From: Solobacterium sp. | GTDB taxonomy: Bacteria > Bacillota_I > Bacilli_A > Erysipelotrichales > Erysipelotrichaceae | Direction: 5' to 3' | NCBI GenBank assembly: GCA_017543005.1 | Contig: JAFWEA010000214.1 | Coordinates: forward strand, 1-16,851 | DNA: 16,851 bases | Shown: in pieces, positions 14,408 through 16,851 of the stretch | How the letters are laid out: each line of letters begins with the position of its first letter | Position numbering within the stretch: the stretch's first letter is position 1 | The notes under the pieces: generated by a model | Databases searched by the model: none | Told to the model about the DNA's origin: nothing | Seen by the model: only the letters and a program-made list of their open reading frames with translations | Program-made: the position numbers and the translations under genes

Positions 14408-14482
14408 GACTCTGCTTTTTACAGCATCTTACTTTCATTAACAGACAATCTGCGTTACCATGACATCGGAAATAGATCGGAA

Positions 14483-14653
14483 GGATCCGGGTGGGATGAG
14501 AGGTTAACACCTCTGGTCATCCAGAATAGGGAAACAGGTGAAAGACCTGTACGAACTCGTCGCTGTAAGCAGTGAGGGTCATGCATGATGCCATTGGGAA
14601 ACCGAGAAGGCGCATGGCTTATGCCTGCGAGTCAGAAGACCTGCCCGGAATCC
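14483..14653 (+). ncRNA. Cobalamin (adenosylcobalamin-type) riboswitch
   Basis: The conserved core of the B12 riboswitch reads in order: AATAGGGAAACAGGTGAAA, CTGTACGAACTCGTCGCTGTAA, GCCATTGGGAAACCGAGAAGGC and the B12 box AGTCAGAAGACCTGCC (14630-14645). The closing helix pairs GGATCCGGG (14483-14491) with CCCGGAATCC (14644-14653), with one bulge. A 5' arm (GGATGA...TCATCC enclosing AGAGGT/ACCTCT) fits the variable 5' helices. It lies upstream of a DUF4430 protein and an ECF S component, which B12 binding should switch off. Together with its platform it fills the 14398-14759 interval, which otherwise shows no gene. Confidence 0.95.
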
Positions 14654-14759
14654 GGACGTGAACCACGAGAGCCTGGTCATCACGTACCGTCCGAAGACAT
14701 GTTTTCATGTTTTCCGTACGGCCGGCTTCATGGGTTTTTCCGGATGGAGGATAGAAAAC
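14654..14759 (+). promoter_or_regulatory. Riboswitch expression platform and DUF4430 ribosome site
   Basis: Between the B12 box and the ATG at 14760 there are competing helices. CGGACG (14653-14658) can pair with CGTCCG (14688-14693). The latter overlaps the base of a long hairpin with outer arms CCGT/ACGG and a 9-bp inner stem GAAGACATG/CATGTTTTC with a TTTT loop (14687-14721). A U-run (14735-14739) and then the ribosome site GGAGG (14746-14750) follow. Whether switching works by termination or by hiding the ribosome site is not decided by eye. Confidence 0.6.
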
Positions 14760-15185
14760 ATGAGTGAAAAGAAATCGAAAACACCGCTGATTGCCCTGCT
14801 GTGCCTGCTTGTCTGCGCCTGCGGGCTGTATTTCTTCTGGCAGAGCCGCAAGCCGCAGCCGGTAACCGGTGCCAAGGCCATCACGATCGAAGTGCTCGAC
14901 AATGAAGAAAAGACCACATCCTATGAACTGCACACCGATGCCGAATATCTGAAGGATGCCATGGATGAACTGGCAGCCCAGGACAGCGGCTTCAGCTACA
15001 CCGGCAGTGAGGGTGAATACGGTCTCTTTATCGAAGCCGTCAACGGGATTACCGCCGACTTCGACACAGACAAGGCATACTGGGCCATCTATGTGAATGA
15101 TGAGTACGGACAGTACGGCGCCGACCAGCAGCCGGTCAGTGACGGTGATTCCTTCCGCCTGGCTTACGAAATCTCCACATACTGA
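14760..15185 (+). CDS. Membrane-anchored DUF4430 protein (transcobalamin C-terminal-like)
   Basis: 141 residues: a short basic N-terminus, one hydrophobic anchor (about 9-27, containing VCACG, which could be a lipobox with Cys21 or simply a transmembrane helix), a short linker, and a DUF4430 domain (about 40-140). The hallmark of that domain is visible: YWAIYVNDEYGQYGADQQPVSDGDSFRLAYE. DUF4430 is related to the C-terminal beta domain of transcobalamin and intrinsic factor, the animal B12 carriers. Start: GGAGG 9 bp upstream of the ATG. It is directly controlled by the cobalamin riboswitch and lies 6 bp before an ECF S component gene, so a role in capturing corrinoid outside the membrane and passing it to the transporter is a strong inference. 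Confidence 0.88.
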   Translation: MSEKKSKTPLIALLCLLVCACGLYFFWQSRKPQPVTGAKAITIEVLDNEEKTTSYELHTDAEYLKDAMDELAAQDSGFSYTGSEGEYGLFIEAVNGITADFDTDKAYWAIYVNDEYGQYGADQQPVSDGDSFRLAYEISTY

Positions 15186-15191
15186 TCTGTC

Positions 15192-15698
15192 ATGACCGAT
15201 ACCGGACGGGCCATCCGGCGGATTGTCCTCATCGCCTTTCTGACGGCGATCCTGGAAACCGCCAAATTTGCCCTGAATGCCATCGCCAATGTGGAACTGA
15301 TCACCCTGCTCATCATCATTTTCACCCGCCGGTTCGGGGCCAGGATGATGTTTGCGGTGTGTCTTGTTTTCACTGTGCTGGAGTGTCTCTGGTGGGGCAT
15401 CAGCATCTGGACGGTCACCTACTTCTATGTCTGGCCCATCCTGGTCATCATGGTATATCTGGCCAGGAAGATGACTTCGGCCCTGTCCTGGGCCATCCTG
15501 TCCGGGGCTTACGGCCTCGTCTTCGGGGCGCTCTGTTCGCTGACCACCCTGGCCATCGGCGGCTTCAGTGCCGCGGTGTCCTGGTGGATTGCCGGCATCC
15601 CGTATGACCTGGTCCACTGCGTATCGAATTTCCTGATCTGCCTGTTCCTGTTACGGCCGCTCACGGCCGCCCTGGACCGTATGCAGATCATGTATTAA
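15192..15698 (+). CDS. ECF transporter S component, probably for cobalamin or a corrinoid
   Basis: 168-residue polytopic protein with about six hydrophobic helices, matching the size and topology of energy-coupling-factor S components. TM1 has AFLTA (residues 15-19), the AxxxA motif by which group II S components contact EcfT. ALNAIANVELITLLIIIF and WWIAGIPYDLVHCVSNF are of the type seen in this fold. No ATPase or EcfT gene is in the window, so it presumably uses a shared module encoded elsewhere. The start lies 6 bp after the DUF4430 stop without a good ribosome site, so translation is coupled. Specificity for B12 is inferred from the riboswitch and partner; a CbrT-like assignment is possible but was not verified. 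Confidence 0.85.
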   Translation: MTDTGRAIRRIVLIAFLTAILETAKFALNAIANVELITLLIIIFTRRFGARMMFAVCLVFTVLECLWWGISIWTVTYFYVWPILVIMVYLARKMTSALSWAILSGAYGLVFGALCSLTTLAIGGFSAAVSWWIAGIPYDLVHCVSNFLICLFLLRPLTAALDRMQIMY

Positions 15699-15703
15699 TT
15701 CCT

Positions 15704-15731
15704 TTGACATATTTAAAATAATAAATATACT
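15704..15731 (+). promoter_or_regulatory. Sigma-A promoter of the MATE gene with overlapping inverted repeats
   Basis: -35 TTGACA (15704-15709), 16-bp AT-only spacer, -10 TATACT (15726-15731); predicted start about 15738. An inverted repeat ATATTTA / TAAATAT lies between and across the boxes, and an outer pair TTTGAC / GTCAAA brackets the promoter (15703-15744), suggesting a regulator site. Confidence 0.75.
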
Positions 15732-15751
15732 TTTATTGTCAAAACGATCAT

Positions 15752-15781
15752 AGATACTCATTCACCATGGGTATCTTTTTT
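15752..15781 (+). terminator. Hairpin with U-run between MATE promoter and start codon
   Basis: 8-bp stem AGATACTC / GGGTATCT (one G-T pair), 9-nt loop, then six T (15776-15781). The ribosome site AAAGGAG follows 4 bp later. It can end the B12-uptake transcript, but it also lies downstream of the MATE promoter, so it would attenuate that transcript too. Confidence 0.75.
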
Positions 15782-15796
15782 ACGGAAAGGAGTTAT

Positions 15797-16851
15797 ATGG
15801 CCAGAGACTTTACAACCGGAAAACCGATGAAGGTGATCTTCACCTTTGCCATGCCGATGCTGATCGGTAATATCTTCCAGCAGCTGTATTCCACTGTCGA
15901 CTCGATCATCGTCGGCAACTTCGAGGGCAAGAACGCGCTCGCTGCCATCAGCGGCAGCATGTCCGTGCAGTTCCTCATCCTGGCGATTGCTTTCGGCTTC
16001 ACCGCCGGCATGTCTGTCGTCATTGCCCAGACCTACGGAGCCAGGGACTATAAGCGGCTCAAGAAGGTCATGTCCACCGGCATCCTGTTCATCATCGGGC
16101 TGTCCGTTGTCCTGGGCATTGTCGGTATCTTTATCTCACCGCCGCTGCTGAGACTGCTGGGCACACCGGAAGAGATCTTCCCGCAGGCCGTGCTGTATCT
16201 GCGCATCATGTTCATCGGCATGCCGGCCTCCTTCCTGTACAACTACTTCGCCTCCATCCTGCGGGCAATCGGTGACAGCAAGTCCCCGCTGTACTTCCTG
16301 ATCATCGCTTCGATCACCAATATCGTGCTGGACTATGCGTTTGTGGCGTTCCTGGGCTGGGGTGTCATGGGTGTGGCCGTGGCGACCGTCATGTCGCAGA
16401 TCCTCAGCGATGTCCTGTGCTTTGCCTACATCAACAAGAATGTCGAGATCTACCGTCTCAAGAGAGACGAATATGTCTTTGACAAGAATATCCTGAGCGC
16501 CATCATCAACTACGGTCTGCCGGCTGCCATCCAGCAGTCCATCGTCTCCGTCAGCATGATGTTCGTGCAGAGCTTCGTCAACTTCTTCGGTGCCGATATG
16601 ATGGCTGCCTTCGGGGTCTCCAACCGGATCGAGGGCTTCGTGACCATGCCGATGATGAACCTGGCCATGGCCCTGTCCACCTTCGCCGGTCAGAACATCG
16701 GCGCCGGCAAGGAGAAGCGTGCCATCAGCGGCATCAAGGCCACCATGATCATGCAGGCCATCTTCTGTGCCGTCATGGCCTTCGTCCTGCCGATGGCTGC
16801 GGGTTCCCTGATTGACCTGTTCGGTCTGGCCGACGATCCCAATGTCATCTC
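15797..16851 (+). CDS. MATE-family efflux transporter (partial, N-terminal 351 residues)
   Basis: Open from an ATG with AAAGGAG upstream to the window end, so the C-terminus (roughly 90-100 residues by family length) is missing. The protein begins MARDFTTGKPMKVIFTFAMP and continues with the classical MATE opening MLIGNIFQQLYSTVDSIIVG. SGSMSVQFLILAIAFGFTAG, LRAIGDSKSPLYFLIIASI and NLAMALSTFAGQNIGAGK are further family landmarks. The repeat structure of two six-helix bundles is evident, with the second bundle starting near ILSAIINYGLPAAIQQSIV. MATE proteins export cationic drugs or metabolites using Na+ or H+ gradients; the substrate here is unknown. Codons end in C (ATC, TTC, GTC) more often than in the genes on the left, suggesting higher expression or a different codon history. 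It has its own promoter and a possible attenuator. Confidence 0.93.
   Translation, partial: MARDFTTGKPMKVIFTFAMPMLIGNIFQQLYSTVDSIIVGNFEGKNALAAISGSMSVQFLILAIAFGFTAGMSVVIAQTYGARDYKRLKKVMSTGILFIIGLSVVLGIVGIFISPPLLRLLGTPEEIFPQAVLYLRIMFIGMPASFLYNYFASILRAIGDSKSPLYFLIIASITNIVLDYAFVAFLGWGVMGVAVATVMSQILSDVLCFAYINKNVEIYRLKRDEYVFDKNILSAIINYGLPAAIQQSIVSVSMMFVQSFVNFFGADMMAAFGVSNRIEGFVTMPMMNLAMALSTFAGQNIGAGKEKRAISGIKATMIMQAIFCAVMAFVLPMAAGSLIDLFGLADDPNVI

Noticed and set aside
14398..14482. Promoter of the cobalamin riboswitch transcript
   Set aside because: It must lie here, but I could not find a pair of hexamers with credible spacing by eye.
14585..14767. Short plus-strand frame starting inside the riboswitch
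   Set aside because: It lies over the conserved aptamer core and B12 box, whose sequence is explained by RNA structure.
14619..15617. 332-residue minus-strand frame opposite the DUF4430 and ECF S genes
   Set aside because: Asp/Gly/Gln-rich shadow translation without domain motifs; the opposite strand is well explained.

Overview
The window looks like chromosomal DNA of a moderately GC-rich Bacillota (Firmicutes). Most genes have strong AGGAGG-type ribosome sites, several promoters are sigma-A-like (TTGACA/TATACT), intrinsic terminators are common, and there is a cobalamin riboswitch next to an ECF-type vitamin transporter component. An Erysipelotrichia-like gut anaerobe would fit, but this is a guess: no rRNA or other marker gene is present. 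No tRNA, CRISPR array, insertion sequence or phage gene was seen.

Layout. (1) Positions 1-2730, minus strand: a tight four-gene run of small membrane protein, iron-containing alcohol dehydrogenase, aldo/keto reductase, and the start of a membrane protein that leaves the window; a carbonyl/alcohol redox cluster. (2) 2760-5048: a PhzF-like isomerase gene divergent from a MocR-type (GntR plus aminotransferase fold) regulator gene. The 93-bp gap holds a perfect 10-bp-arm palindrome and a direct repeat, the usual layout for a MocR-controlled neighbour. (3) 5110-6591, plus strand: a C69-family dipeptidase, convergent with an HpcH/HpaI-type aldolase (6644-7372) across a terminator. (4) 7475-8633, minus strand: a small Cro/C1-type repressor and two membrane proteins, driven by a near-consensus promoter whose -35 and -10 boxes lie in opposite arms of a large inverted repeat. 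(5) 8762-11783, minus strand: a Nudix hydrolase, an S9 prolyl-oligopeptidase-family peptidase and a GNAT acetyltransferase, coupled by two 4-bp ATGA overlaps. (6) 11860-13799, minus strand: a lipoprotein with YD-like repeats, coupled by another ATGA overlap to a VanX/DdpX-type D-Ala-D-Ala dipeptidase. (7) 13885-14358, minus strand: a NimA-like flavin split-barrel protein. (8) 14483-15698, plus strand: a cobalamin riboswitch, a membrane-tethered DUF4430 (transcobalamin C-terminal-like) protein and an ECF S component, read as a B12 acquisition module. (9) 15797 to the end: a MATE efflux transporter with its own promoter, and a hairpin plus U-run between that promoter and the start codon.

The most notable item is the B12 module: a riboswitch, a surface protein with the fold family of the animal B12 carriers, and an integral-membrane vitamin-binding subunit in one small operon. 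Next come the MocR/PhzF control region, the self-overlapping promoter of the repressor operon, the possible attenuator ahead of the MATE gene, and two genes whose best promoter would give leaderless mRNA.
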